In this document: one piece after another, positions 28,423 to 37,607 of the stretch
Layout: each line of letters begins with the position of its first letter
How positions within the stretch are numbered: the first letter of the stretch is position 1
Source: Verrucomicrobiaceae bacterium UBA2429
GTDB taxonomy: Bacteria > Verrucomicrobiota > Verrucomicrobiia > Verrucomicrobiales > Verrucomicrobiaceae
DNA: 64,000 bases
Direction of reading: 5' to 3'
Assembly (NCBI GenBank): GCA_002343505.1
Contig: DDQZ01000075.1
Location: forward strand, 12,404-76,403
Made by a program: the position numbers and the translations under genes
The notes under the pieces: generated by a model
What the model was told of the DNA's origin: nothing
Database searches by the model: none
What the model saw: only the letters and a program-made list of their open reading frames with translations

Positions 28423-28980
28423 TCACTCCGCGCCTTTGTGGCCGAGCTGCTTGACCGCCTTGTTGATCTGGTCGTATTCCAGAGGCTTCTTGATCACCGT
28501 GACTGGACCGTGCGAAAGGATGCGGCTGAGGATTTCGCTGTCGGGATAGCCGGTGATGACCACGATCGGGAGATCGGGATGCAGTTCCTTGAGCTGGGTG
28601 TAAACCTCGTCACCCGGCACATCCGGCAGCTTGAGGTCGAGGAAGACGAAGTCAAAGCGCTGCTTTTTCGCCACGCTGATGGCCTCGGCTCCAGTGCCGA
28701 CCACGAGGCGTCCGAATCCGGCCTTTTTGAGGAACTGCTTGAACAATGCCTGAAGCGCCGGGTCATCGTCAACGACCATGACCGTCGGCTGGCCGGCCTC
28801 GTCTTCCTTGCGCAGCACATCGCGGTCCAAAAGGCTGCGTTTGATGCGCCAGCGCCCGCCGATTTGCACAGCTGGGAGCTGCCCGCGTTGGACGAGATAA
28901 TAGACGGTGGGCAAAGGGATGCGGAGGTATTCCGCCGTCTCTTTGACAGTCATCAGTTCGGGAGCTGTGGTGTCGGCCAT
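28423..28980 (-). CDS. HTH (excisionase-type) fused to response-regulator receiver domain
   Basis: A 185-residue fusion. Residues 1-60 are a MerR/excisionase-like HTH_17 domain (TVKETAEYLRIPLPTVYYLV, then GGRWRIKRSLLDRDV), and residues 65-185 a full REC domain: VMVVDDDP acidic pocket, D115 phosphoacceptor in FVFLDLKLPD, and the conserved Lys in VIKKPLEY. DNA-binding domains usually follow the receiver; here the order is reversed, as in some Verrucomicrobia and Planctomycetes. No histidine kinase is adjacent. It converges with the cyclase gene and is divergent from denD across an AT-rich gap. Confidence 0.85.
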   Translation of the reverse strand: MADTTAPELMTVKETAEYLRIPLPTVYYLVQRGQLPAVQIGGRWRIKRSLLDRDVLRKEDEAGQPTVMVVDDDPALQALFKQFLKKAGFGRLVVGTGAEAISVAKKQRFDFVFLDLKLPDVPGDEVYTQLKELHPDLPIVVITGYPDSEILSRILSHGPVTVIKKPLEYDQINKAVKQLGHKGAE

Positions 28981-29305
28981 GAGGGTGAAGTTCTATAAAT
29001 TATAAGTCGCCCTGAAATTGCGGGAATGGTTGCGAGTCTCAGAATTGATTCAACGCTGATATATAATTACCATTATTGCAAGCCGCTTTTTGATATTTTA
29101 TGGCAAGACGTTGTTTCATAATAAAGGACATTGCTTCAATACGTTCTCAGAAATGAGATATTTTGCATGAAAAGCCAGTTTATTTAGAATGTCTAAATAT
29201 TCCTCGATCTTAAAATAATGAATTTCTAGATTTGAAGTCGTCGCAGCTTCACACCCTTGAATTTTGCGCTTTCACGGCCTCGCTTGAGGCGGTACATCCG
29301 GTTTT
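28981..29305. other. AT-rich intergenic region
   Basis: About 325 bases between two divergent genes, much richer in A+T than anything else nearby, with repeated short ATAATT-like words. No ORF or RNA is recognisable. It probably carries the promoters of denD and the HTH-REC gene. Confidence 0.6.
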
Positions 29306-30286
29306 ATGAAAGTCATCATCACCGGCGGCGGCGGATTTCTTGGGTCCCAGCTTTGTGAAAAAATCCTTGAGCGCGGCTCGCTTTCCGGTCCGTCTGGCGG
29401 GCAGGAGCCTGTGGATGAGATCGTGCTGTTTGACGACCGCTTTCATCTGGCCAGCAGCGAACCGCGCGTCCGCCAGGTCTGCGGTGACATCAGTGACCGC
29501 GACACGGTTCGCGAAGTCGTCGGCGCGCGCGCGGATACGGCGGTGTTCCACCTGGCCTCCATGGTAAGCGGCGAATGCGAGGAGCGCTTCGATGACGCGC
29601 TGCGGGTGAACCTCGACGGTGGACGCCATCTTTTTGAGGCCGCGCGGGCCGCCGCTGGAAGACCGCGCGTGGTCTTTGCCAGCAGCATCGCTTGTTTCGG
29701 GGGTGAGGGCATGGAGCCGGTGAACACGGACCGCACGAAGCACACTCCGCAGACCACCTACGGCATGACCAAGGCCATCTGCGAGATGCTGGTCAACGAC
29801 CACACCCGCAAAGGGCACTTTGACGGTCGCAGCGTCAGGCTGCCCACGGTGATCATCCGGCCCGGGAGGCCGAACGCAGCGGCATCGAGCTGGGCCAGCG
29901 GCATGTTTCGCGAGCCACTGAAAGGCGAGGCATGCCATCTGCCGGTGCGCCGGGATCAATGCCATCCGATGACGGGCTACCGCACGGTGGTGGAGTCATT
30001 CATCGCCCTGCATGAGGCGCCGGAAATGCGGCTTGGCAGCGACCGCGCTTATGTGCTGCCCGCGCATCGGGTGACACCTGAACTGGCGGACAGGGTGCTG
30101 CGCGAGGTGGCGGAGAGGCAAAAGCTGGCGCTCGGCCCCATTGTGGACGCTTTTGATCCCCGCATCCAGGGCATCGTGGACAACTGGCCGCAGGCCGTGG
30201 ACGGGGCGCGCGCTGTCGCTCTGGGCATGCCTGAGCCGCCTCCGCTCAGGGAGATCGTCGAGGAGTATTTGGCCGACTTTGGATGA
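29306..30286 (+). CDS. denD: D-erythronate dehydrogenase-like SDR
   Basis: A 326-residue extended short-chain dehydrogenase. The NAD-binding motif is ITGGGGFLG (residues 5-13), and the catalytic YxxxK is YGMTK with an upstream serine (SSIACFGG). FHLASMVSGECEERFD and TVIIRPGRPNAAASSW match DenD, which oxidises D-erythronate at C2 in four-carbon acid-sugar use; the divergence from UDP-sugar epimerases is clear at these positions. It is convergent with a GntP-type acid-sugar permease 10 bases away, which fits uptake and oxidation of a sugar acid although the two are on opposite strands. Confidence 0.82.
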   Translation: MKVIITGGGGFLGSQLCEKILERGSLSGPSGGQEPVDEIVLFDDRFHLASSEPRVRQVCGDISDRDTVREVVGARADTAVFHLASMVSGECEERFDDALRVNLDGGRHLFEAARAAAGRPRVVFASSIACFGGEGMEPVNTDRTKHTPQTTYGMTKAICEMLVNDHTRKGHFDGRSVRLPTVIIRPGRPNAAASSWASGMFREPLKGEACHLPVRRDQCHPMTGYRTVVESFIALHEAPEMRLGSDRAYVLPAHRVTPELADRVLREVAERQKLALGPIVDAFDPRIQGIVDNWPQAVDGARAVALGMPEPPPLREIVEEYLADFG

Positions 30287-30295
30287 AAATCCCGG

Positions 30296-31705
30296 TCAGC
30301 CCGCTCCCGGCGCGACGGGAGCCGGCGGCATCGGCAGCACAGCGGCCAGCAGCGCCGTGATGACCAGCCCTGTGATGCTGACAATGACAAGCAGCACTGT
30401 CCAGGTTTTGAGCACTTCGATTTCGGTCAGGCCGCTCATGCGCGCGATGATCCAAAAGCCGCTGTCATTCATCCAGACCACGCACAGCCCGCCAAAGCCC
30501 ACCGCCAGCGCCAGATAAACCGGGTGAAACGGGAGAGTCTGCGCGTCGAGCATCGCCGCCATCATGCCGGAGCTGGTGATCATGGCCACGGTGGTGGAAC
30601 CCTGGCTGGTCTTCAGCAGCGCCGAAATCACCCAGGCCATGACAATGAGCATCACTCCGGCAGGGGCGCTGCCTTCGGAGAACAGCTTCTGGATGGCCGG
30701 CCCCACGCCCGCCTCCTTCAGCATGGCTCCGAAAGCTCCGCCCGCCGCAGTGATGAGGATGATGGTGCCCGCGCTCATCATGGACTCCTCGATTTCCCTG
30801 CCAAGCCGCGCCGCTCCCGGTCTGCGCTGCCTCACATAAACCAGGACTGACGCCAGCGCGGCAGCCATGAGCGCGGCATTTGGGTCACCCGCCACCTTCA
30901 TGAACATGGCCGCCTCACGCGCCCAGGCGCCCTCTGGAGCCTCGGCAGCAAACATGGACACAAGGGTGCCGGAAGCCATCATGAGCACCGGCAGCGCGAT
31001 CGGCAGGCATGAGGCAAAAAAACCCGGCAGCATCGTGGAATCATCCAGTCTCGCCTCCGGGTCCGGCGGCGCCTCTCCATGCAGGGGGCGCATGGGGATG
31101 GTGTGGCGGCCCTGCATCCAGTGCGCCAGCGCCAGCGCGGTCAAGGCGCTCGGCACAGCGACCACGATGCCCATCAGGATCATCATGCCCATGTCCACAT
31201 TGAGGGCCTCCGCGGCCGCCAGCGGGCCCGGCGTCGGCGGCACCAGCGTGTGCGTGGCCACCGCGCCGCCCGCCAGCGCCAGGATGTAGAGCAGGTAGTT
31301 CTTTTTCGTGGCCAGGTGGAGCGAGCGGGCCAGCGGCACCAAAAGATAAAACACCGTGTCAAAAAAAACCGGCATGGACAGCACAAAGCCGGAGGACATC
31401 AATGCCGCCGGAGCGCGCCGCTCGCCGAACATCCGCAGAAAGGTGCGTACGATGCGGTCCGCCGCGCCGCTCTCCGTCATGCATTTGCCGATGAGCGCGG
31501 CGCAGGTGATGATGACAGCCAGCTTTCCCGCGGCCACCCCCAGGGCGGCGATCACGCGCGGCAGCTTGTCGGCGAACTCGCCCGGAGCGATGAAACTGAC
31601 CGTGAACGCGGCCAGCATCAGCCCGAAAAACGCGCCGATGCGCAGGCGCACGATGCAGAAAATGACCAGCAAAGTGCCGATCAGGAGAATCAAAAGCGGA
31701 TGCAT
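30296..31705 (-). CDS. GntP-family permease (gluconate/acid-sugar transporter)
   Basis: A 469-residue integral membrane protein with about 12 hydrophobic segments. GntP-family landmarks include MSSGFVLSMPVFFDTVFYL, ATHTLVPPTPGPLAAA and the C-terminal TTVAMITSSGMMA and GGLCVVWMNDSGFWI. These H+-symporters import gluconate and related acid sugars, including erythronate in some species. The nearness of a DenD-like dehydrogenase supports an acid-sugar substrate. Length and start are normal for the family. Confidence 0.9.
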   Translation of the reverse strand: MHPLLILLIGTLLVIFCIVRLRIGAFFGLMLAAFTVSFIAPGEFADKLPRVIAALGVAAGKLAVIITCAALIGKCMTESGAADRIVRTFLRMFGERRAPAALMSSGFVLSMPVFFDTVFYLLVPLARSLHLATKKNYLLYILALAGGAVATHTLVPPTPGPLAAAEALNVDMGMMILMGIVVAVPSALTALALAHWMQGRHTIPMRPLHGEAPPDPEARLDDSTMLPGFFASCLPIALPVLMMASGTLVSMFAAEAPEGAWAREAAMFMKVAGDPNAALMAAALASVLVYVRQRRPGAARLGREIEESMMSAGTIILITAAGGAFGAMLKEAGVGPAIQKLFSEGSAPAGVMLIVMAWVISALLKTSQGSTTVAMITSSGMMAAMLDAQTLPFHPVYLALAVGFGGLCVVWMNDSGFWIIARMSGLTEIEVLKTWTVLLVIVSITGLVITALLAAVLPMPPAPVAPGAG

Positions 31706-31774
31706 GAAGCGCGCAGGCTACGGGGATCCGGAAATCTTGGCGATGCTAAAATGCGGGCATTCCCTGCCGCTTCA

Positions 31775-33619
31775 TCATCTTCCCGCCACTGGCAGCGCGA
31801 TGTGGGAGGGGTGGGCCGCGTCATGGTGGATGGTGTTCACGGCGGTCTCGACGCGGCGGTTGTCGTTGAGCGGCTCGCCCGTGTTGGGATTCACATCGAA
31901 GCGCGGGAAATTGCTGCTGCTGATGTCCACGCGGATGCGGTGGTCTTTTTTGAAGACGTTGCTGGTGGGATAAAGACGGATCGTCACCGGATAAATGCGC
32001 CCGCGCTCCATGAGCTTCTCGGTCTTGAGCGAGTCGCGGAAGCGCGCGCGCACGATGCCATCGGTGAGGTTCATGTCGAAGCCGCCGGGCCAGTCAGCCG
32101 AGGGCGGATACACGTCCACCAGCTTCGCGGTGAAGTCGGTGTCCACGGAAGTGGAGGAAACCCAGAGCCTCACTTCGATCTCGCCCGTGACCTCGGTGTC
32201 TTGCGCCAGAGGTTCCGTCTGAAAAACGACCACGTCATTGCGCGCGGAGAGCGGCACGGGGTTCGGCCAGTTCCACACATGCGGGCCGCCCACTTGATTC
32301 CACGCGCCCTGGAGCAGGATGTCATTGCCGCTGGAGATGCAGCCGCCGATGGTGGGCACAGGGTTTTTTGGATCAAAGGTGTAGCTCGTGCTGCCGGTGC
32401 TCGTGTCCGTGGAGAGCGCGCCGCCTTTGCCGAGATGATACTTCGTGGGCTTGGACTTCGCGGGCGGCCATTCCTTTTCACTGCGCCAGGAGCCGCCGTG
32501 GTTCAGCAGGCCCTTGCCGGTCTTTTTGCCATCACCCGTGCCCATGACAAAGATGCGCACCTTGGTGGCAAAATGGCCGTCTTTGCCGATGCCGCTGTCC
32601 TCACCCTTCATGAAGTGGTCGAACCATTGCTTGCGCCAGGCCAGCTCGTCCGGGATGGCCGCCTCGGGGCCGAAGTCCACCTGCCCGTGGCTGCTCTTCG
32701 CCTGCGCGCCGTGGATCCACGGTCCCATGATGAGATAGACATCGCTTTTCAGCGTCTTCGACAACGCGGCAAAATTCGCCGTCGTATTGCCCGCCCAGGA
32801 GTCATACCAGCCGCCGACGAGATAGACCGGGATGTCTTTGTACTGCGCCGTGTGGTCGAGGATGTTGTTCGGCTTCCAATACTCATTGTCCGCGCCATTG
32901 CTCATGGCGCCGACGAGCCACTCCTCATACTCCGGGGCCAGCCGCAGCGGCGTCATACCGGGGCGCAGGGGAAGGTTGTTGAGGTAATGAAAGCGGTTGT
33001 CCGTCATCTCCTGCAGCACCGCCTGCGTGGCGGGGTCCTGCGCGCCGCGGCTGCCTTTGGCGGCGTTGAGCATGATCCAGTTCCAAAAGCGCATCTCAAA
33101 CGCGCCCGCGTTGCGCACCGATTGCACGCCGCAGTTCGACACCGCGTCCACCGGGATGATCGTCGTCAACTCGGGCGCGCCCGCCAGAGCCATGGCGTGC
33201 TGCGTGCCGCCGACATACGAGGTGCCCACCATGCCGATCTTGCCATTGCTCCACGGCTGCCTGCCGATCCATGCCGCGCAATCCACCCCATCGGGGCCGT
33301 CATCGCTCATCCAGTGCCACACGCCCTCGCTCTTGTAGCGGCCCCGGCAGTCCTGCGAGACAAAGACGTAACCGTTTTTGGCAAAGTATTCGCCGAAGCG
33401 CTTCGAGCCGTCCTTGTTGTATGGCAGACGAGTCAGAATGACCGGCAGCCTGCACTCCAATGCCTTGCCGTCTATGGCTGGGCGATAAACATCCGTGGCC
33501 AGCTTCACACCGTCCCGCATCGGCACCATGATGTCCTTTTCCACCAGCACCTCCTGGGCATGAAGCTTGGTCAGCAGAAGCAATAGCGCGGGCAGCAGCA
33601 AAAGAGGGCGTGGGATCAT
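31775..33619 (-). CDS. secreted CocE/NonD-family hydrolase
   Basis: A 614-residue protein with a signal peptide (MIPRPLLLLPALLLLLTKLHA). The N-terminal alpha/beta hydrolase has the nucleophile elbow GTSYVGG (Ser), the acid in VGGWYDSWAG and the His in GPWIHGA; a C-terminal jelly-roll domain (from about 400) is typical of the CocE/X-Pro dipeptidyl-peptidase family, which cleaves amides or esters such as X-Pro peptides, glutaryl-cephalosporins or cocaine. The real substrate is unknown. A long in-frame extension upstream is rejected because it overlaps the methyltransferase gene and precedes an evident signal peptide. Confidence 0.85.
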   Translation of the reverse strand: MIPRPLLLLPALLLLLTKLHAQEVLVEKDIMVPMRDGVKLATDVYRPAIDGKALECRLPVILTRLPYNKDGSKRFGEYFAKNGYVFVSQDCRGRYKSEGVWHWMSDDGPDGVDCAAWIGRQPWSNGKIGMVGTSYVGGTQHAMALAGAPELTTIIPVDAVSNCGVQSVRNAGAFEMRFWNWIMLNAAKGSRGAQDPATQAVLQEMTDNRFHYLNNLPLRPGMTPLRLAPEYEEWLVGAMSNGADNEYWKPNNILDHTAQYKDIPVYLVGGWYDSWAGNTTANFAALSKTLKSDVYLIMGPWIHGAQAKSSHGQVDFGPEAAIPDELAWRKQWFDHFMKGEDSGIGKDGHFATKVRIFVMGTGDGKKTGKGLLNHGGSWRSEKEWPPAKSKPTKYHLGKGGALSTDTSTGSTSYTFDPKNPVPTIGGCISSGNDILLQGAWNQVGGPHVWNWPNPVPLSARNDVVVFQTEPLAQDTEVTGEIEVRLWVSSTSVDTDFTAKLVDVYPPSADWPGGFDMNLTDGIVRARFRDSLKTEKLMERGRIYPVTIRLYPTSNVFKKDHRIRVDISSSNFPRFDVNPNTGEPLNDNRRVETAVNTIHHDAAHPSHIALPVAGR

Positions 33620-33666
33620 GAGGCGGAGTTTAACGGGCAGCGCGCGCACATGCTTGCCCGCAAAGC

Positions 33667-34380
33667 TCAGCGCCAGGCAATCATCCGGTATGAGCCAAAC
33701 AAGGTGCCCCAAGTGCGCACCTGCCACTCCGCGCCAAGACCCAGCGCGCGCGGCAGCTCGTCTCCGCGGAATCCCGCGCGGATGCTCACCTGCATGTCGT
33801 AATGCTGCACCGGATGCAGCTCGGCGATGCCGCACAATAGCCGCCCCAGCAGCGCGTGACGCCGGCGTCTTTCCGGTTCGGCGGCCAGGATGAGACGCGC
33901 CGAGGCGGGAAGGCGCGCGCCCAACTCGCGCAAGCGGTCGTCTTCGAAATGATGAAGGAACAAATTCGCCAGCAGCACCTCGCCCTCCGGCAGGGGCTGC
34001 GCGAGAAGATCGCCCTGCGTCCAGGCCGAGAGAGCGGGCCATGCTGCGGGACGCGGCGCGAGGTCCGCCCCGTGCAGATTCTCCGGCTGGCAAAGCCCGG
34101 CTTGAAGCAGACTCAGGGACAGCGCGCCATCCCCGGCGCCCAGCTCGATGACGCGCCAGTCCGGCCTGGCATGGAGCCGCATCATGCGTGCCAGCCATCG
34201 GTGGTTGCCCATCACCGCATTGACCAAAAGCATCTCCTCGCGCGCGCGCATGGCGGCGGGATCATCCGGTGGCAGTGCGTCAAGCAGCTCCGGAATCACA
34301 CGCCGCTTGTGAAATCCGTCCAGCCGCCAGAAGGGAAAGACGGGAAACCGGGCCGCGTCGTGTGCGGGGCGGTCTGTCAT
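33667..34380 (-). CDS. class I SAM-dependent methyltransferase
   Basis: A 237-residue protein with the SAM-binding motif VIELGAGDGALSLSL and the later NLFLHHFEDDRL, typical of class I methyltransferases, plus an N-terminal helix region (RRVIPELLDALP). Its ATG overlaps the sufD stop as ATGA, so it is translationally coupled to sufD, although no known Suf step needs methylation. The substrate cannot be inferred. Confidence 0.75.
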   Translation of the reverse strand: MTDRPAHDAARFPVFPFWRLDGFHKRRVIPELLDALPPDDPAAMRAREEMLLVNAVMGNHRWLARMMRLHARPDWRVIELGAGDGALSLSLLQAGLCQPENLHGADLAPRPAAWPALSAWTQGDLLAQPLPEGEVLLANLFLHHFEDDRLRELGARLPASARLILAAEPERRRRHALLGRLLCGIAELHPVQHYDMQVSIRAGFRGDELPRALGLGAEWQVRTWGTLFGSYRMIAWR

Positions 34381-35666
34381 CACACCGCACGCTCCAGCTT
34401 TTCATCAATGCGCGCCACGAGCGTGTCGAGCACCTCGCTGTTGCCAAAGCGCTCGATCACATCCGAGAGGAAGCCCTCGACAATCAGCTTGCGCGATTCC
34501 TGGTCGGGAATGCCGCGTGCTTTGAGATAAAAAAGCTCCTCGTCAGGAATCGGCCCGCTCGTCGCGCCATGGCTGCATTTGACCTGGTCGGCGTTGATCT
34601 CGAGACCGGGCATGCTGTTGGCTTCGGCTTCCTCACTGTTAACGAGGTTGCGGCAGGTTTGATAAGCGTCGGTGTAATGCGCGCCTTCATCGACGATGAT
34701 GAGGCCGCTGAACACGCTGCGCGATTTGCCGTAGAGGGCGTTTTTGTAAAGCAGGTCGCTGGTGGCGCGCGGGGCCTTGTGGCGCTGCAATGTGCGCTGA
34801 TCGACGACTTGATCGCCGATGGGCATGGAGACGCTGAGCATGTCGCTGCGGGCGCCTTCGCCGACGAGATCGCTGACGCTTTCGCTGCGGCTGAAGGCGG
34901 CGCCGAGCTGCACCTGGAAGCTTTTCACGCTGGCGTCGCGTCCGGCGGTGATGCTGCTCATGTGGAGCGCCTGCGCGTCATCGGCGAGCTCCTGGCAGGC
35001 GGCGTAGGTGATCTTGCTGCCGCTGCCGCCGACGAGATCGGCGATGGCGATGCTGAGGCCGCCCTCACCTTCGAGGCTACGATAATGATCAACGACGCTG
35101 ACCTGTGCGTTGTCCTGCGCGACGACGAGCGTGTGCGGAAAGATGGCGGCGTGATCGCCGACGACCCAGTGGAAGATTTCGACGGGCTTCTCGATGACGA
35201 CGTTCTTCGGCACGATGATGACGGAGCCGGCTTTGACATGCGCGAGATGCAGCGCGGCGAACTTGGAGGAGCCGAGCGGCAGATCACCCTTCAAGAAGTG
35301 CTGCTTGAGCACGTCCTCATGCGTTTTGAGCGCCTCGGCGAAACTGACGCAGACGACGCCAGCGGGAAGATCGCTGGTTTCGGACTCGACTAGCGTGTCA
35401 TTGACGAAAACAAAACGCGCCGCGCGTTCCTTGAGGCCCTGCGTGGCGGCGAGAGCGGCCTGGGACTGCTCTGCGGACGGTTTTTGCGCCGGGGCGTGTG
35501 TTTCGAGATCGATCTTCTTCGCGTTCGAGTAGCGCCAGTGCTCGTCTTTGAGACCGGGAAGCGGCAGGGACTGGAATTCGGTCCACGCGGCGTCTGAGCG
35601 AGTGCGGAACCAATCAGGCGTGGAGGAATTGCGGGAGGGAGAGAGCGTGAGGAGAGCGGAGGGCAT
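34380..35666 (-). CDS. sufD: Fe-S cluster assembly protein SufD
   Basis: SufD is the partner of SufB and SufC in the SUF scaffold that builds Fe-S clusters. The 428-residue protein has the SufBD beta-helix core, with ISIGE-type repeats replaced by SVVDHYRSLEGEGG and the diagnostic C-terminal HGATSGPIPDEELFYLKARG followed by a helix (IPDQESRKLIVEGFL). PSALLTLSPSRN is chosen as the start (35666). It is separated from sufB by three unrelated genes, which is unusual. Confidence 0.9.
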   Translation of the reverse strand: MPSALLTLSPSRNSSTPDWFRTRSDAAWTEFQSLPLPGLKDEHWRYSNAKKIDLETHAPAQKPSAEQSQAALAATQGLKERAARFVFVNDTLVESETSDLPAGVVCVSFAEALKTHEDVLKQHFLKGDLPLGSSKFAALHLAHVKAGSVIIVPKNVVIEKPVEIFHWVVGDHAAIFPHTLVVAQDNAQVSVVDHYRSLEGEGGLSIAIADLVGGSGSKITYAACQELADDAQALHMSSITAGRDASVKSFQVQLGAAFSRSESVSDLVGEGARSDMLSVSMPIGDQVVDQRTLQRHKAPRATSDLLYKNALYGKSRSVFSGLIIVDEGAHYTDAYQTCRNLVNSEEAEANSMPGLEINADQVKCSHGATSGPIPDEELFYLKARGIPDQESRKLIVEGFLSDVIERFGNSEVLDTLVARIDEKLERAV

Positions 35667-35707
35667 GTTTGAAAATGACAAATGGCGAATTCAGATGGAC
35701 GAAGGGT

Positions 35708-36742
35708 TCACTCTGACTTGGGGCGCTTGGTTTTGGCTTTGGGGAGTTGTTTGACGAGGTGATCGAAGTCGGACTCGAACTCGCGGTCCTGGCGGATGCG
35801 GAAGTCGGCGTATTCTTTTTCAGCAAGCGCCAGTGCAACAGCATGCGACACGCGACCTTTGTCTTGAAGGATTTCCTGCTCGTTGAACTGGAGGAAGGCA
35901 TCGAGCCTCGTGATCCAATCCGTCATACGCATGGCGCGGCCACGGCTGGCCTGGAACTCGGCGTGGTCGAGGTACATGTCCACGATGTGGTTCAGCGCCT
36001 TGAGTTCTTCCGGCTGGAGGTAGTTTTTGGCAATACCGACATCGGATTTGAGGATTTTGCCCTTCGGAGCCTTCCGCCAGGTGGTCAGGCCCATGGTCGG
36101 GAGCTTTTTGTCGGCACGCTCGGCGATGATTTCGGCGGCGGTATGGCCTGTGATGGCAAAATGGAGCTTGTTCTGCACCGTGGCGAAAAACTGCTCTGCA
36201 GCGGCGGTGCTGGGCGAGTAGTCGATGGCCGTGGCGAAGATGTCGGTGATCTTCTGGTAGGCGAGGCGCTCACTGGCGCGGATTTCCCGCACCTCCTCCA
36301 GCAATTCGTCAAAGTAGCGGGTGTCAAAGCGGGTGCCGTGCTTGAATCGCTCCTTGTCGATGGCAAAACCTTTGAGGATGTAGCTTTTAAGCCTGTCCGT
36401 GGCCCAGGTGCGAAATTGCGTCGCCCGGGCGCTCTGCACCCGGTATCCGACGGCGATGATGGCTTCGAGGCTGTAGAAGGTCACTTTGCGGGTGACCTCC
36501 CGGCTGCCCTCTTTTTGAACTATTGAGGATTCCTCAATAGTTGCCGCCGGGTTCAGTTCACGCTCCGCATAGATGTTCGTCAGGTGGAGCGAAACATTGC
36601 TCAAAGAACACTCATAAAGCTCGGCAATGAGCTTTTGCGTCAGCCAGACGTTTTCATTCTCAAACCGCACCTCCACGCGAGTCCGGCCATCTTCGGTCTC
36701 GAAGATGGTGATCTCGGGCTGATGTGAAGGCTGGGGACTCAT
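35708..36742 (-). CDS. RhuM-family protein
   Basis: A 344-residue protein of the virulence RhuM (Virulence_RhuM) family: ENVWLTQKLIAELYECSLSNVSLHLTN-like N terminus with a KilA/Bro-type DNA-binding feel, VTFYSLEAIIAVGYRVQSARATQFR in the middle and WITRLDAFLQFNEQEIL near the end. Members are found on islands and near restriction or toxin genes; their function is unknown. Here it sits inside the suf cluster, its start overlapping the stop of the preceding small gene by 4 bases. The neighbours suggest a recently gained block. Confidence 0.85.
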   Translation of the reverse strand: MSPQPSHQPEITIFETEDGRTRVEVRFENENVWLTQKLIAELYECSLSNVSLHLTNIYAERELNPAATIEESSIVQKEGSREVTRKVTFYSLEAIIAVGYRVQSARATQFRTWATDRLKSYILKGFAIDKERFKHGTRFDTRYFDELLEEVREIRASERLAYQKITDIFATAIDYSPSTAAAEQFFATVQNKLHFAITGHTAAEIIAERADKKLPTMGLTTWRKAPKGKILKSDVGIAKNYLQPEELKALNHIVDMYLDHAEFQASRGRAMRMTDWITRLDAFLQFNEQEILQDKGRVSHAVALALAEKEYADFRIRQDREFESDFDHLVKQLPKAKTKRPKSE

Positions 36743-37245
36743 TGAGGTTTAGGAGCGGTGTAGAGCGCATCACCTGGCTGGAGACGGCGTCCGTGACGAA
36801 AGCCTCGTTCCTTGTTCAGAGCCTGTTTGAGGTAGTCGGATGGGAGATCCTTGGCAGGCGTCCAGAGAACCTCCCAAGAATCCACAAAACCGAAACGGAA
36901 GATCTTTTTGAATGCCTTCTGATCTGCGACACCGATGAAGGCGTCGGAAGGAATGCCCTTGAAGGTATGAGGACGCATAAACTCTGCGGCAGACACTTTA
37001 CGGCAACGAACAGTGTCGCTGGAACAGGCTGGCAGAATCAAAAGATAACCGATCATGAGAACGGTAAAAGAAAGTCGGACTACGCTCGAAAGCGGTGTCG
37101 ACGATGCGAGGCTTCGCCCTCGCATCTCTGCCACCGCACTCCACGACCCTGTCGCGTGATTAGAGAGTGCCTGAGTTACCGAGGAATCCTCGGCAACTGC
37201 TCGCTCTTCATCGGAGAGGTTGATTGGTGCAGTACAATCAGTCAT
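36739..37245 (-). CDS. hypothetical membrane/lipoprotein-like protein
   Basis: A 168-residue protein starting MTDCTAPINLSDEERAVAED. Residues about 55-78 form a hydrophobic stretch ending in PACSS, which may be an internal membrane anchor or a poorly placed lipobox. The rest (KVSAAEFMRPHTFKGIPSDA, then FVDSWEVLWTPAKDLPSDYL) is not recognised. It overlaps the following RhuM gene and the preceding small gene, forming a tight three-gene unit inserted in the suf cluster. Confidence 0.5.
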   Translation of the reverse strand: MTDCTAPINLSDEERAVAEDSSVTQALSNHATGSWSAVAEMRGRSLASSTPLSSVVRLSFTVLMIGYLLILPACSSDTVRCRKVSAAEFMRPHTFKGIPSDAFIGVADQKAFKKIFRFGFVDSWEVLWTPAKDLPSDYLKQALNKERGFRHGRRLQPGDALYTAPKPQ

Positions 37246-37573
37246 CGGAAGCTGGCACGGGCGGTTGAGGTTCGCGAACCCATGGTTTTTTGATTGATCG
37301 GCGTTGTGCTTGCCACCCCAAGGGCAGATCAGCCAATTCGGCAATGGAGGGATCAAGGCGAACAACTTCGCCCAAACCTACGATCAGAAGTTCTTTGGTT
37401 GTGACGGAATTACCCGAATGGAACTGCCAAGACCCGTCTTCTCCGTCATGAAAGACCTGCAAAATAGGCAAGCCTTGCTTGAAGATGTGCGTCGAGGTGA
37501 ATGAAGCCGTGTTCGGAGCATCGGCGAATTGCCATGCACTCAGAATCTCGGCTTTGGTGGCTAGGTTCGACAT
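37238..37573 (-). CDS. hypothetical small protein (DUF2185-like)
   Basis: A 111-residue protein. The pattern AWQFADAPNTASFTSTHIF, then ILQVFHDGEDGSWQFHSG, LDPSIAELADLPLGWQAQR and PWVRE resembles a small family often listed as DUF2185 and related immunity-type proteins, but I am not certain. It overlaps the next gene by 8 bases and lies 34 bases after sufB. Confidence 0.6.
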   Translation of the reverse strand: MSNLATKAEILSAWQFADAPNTASFTSTHIFKQGLPILQVFHDGEDGSWQFHSGNSVTTKELLIVGLGEVVRLDPSIAELADLPLGWQAQRRSIKKPWVREPQPPVPASDD

Positions 37574-37607
37574 TCGTCATTCTGGTTTCGTGATTCCGCA
37601 CCTGCGG

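Noticed and set aside
31079..33586. An 835-codon plus-strand frame
   Set aside because: It spans the GntP permease and the CocE hydrolase on the other strand, both clearly recognised. His/Arg-rich composition is typical of shadow frames.
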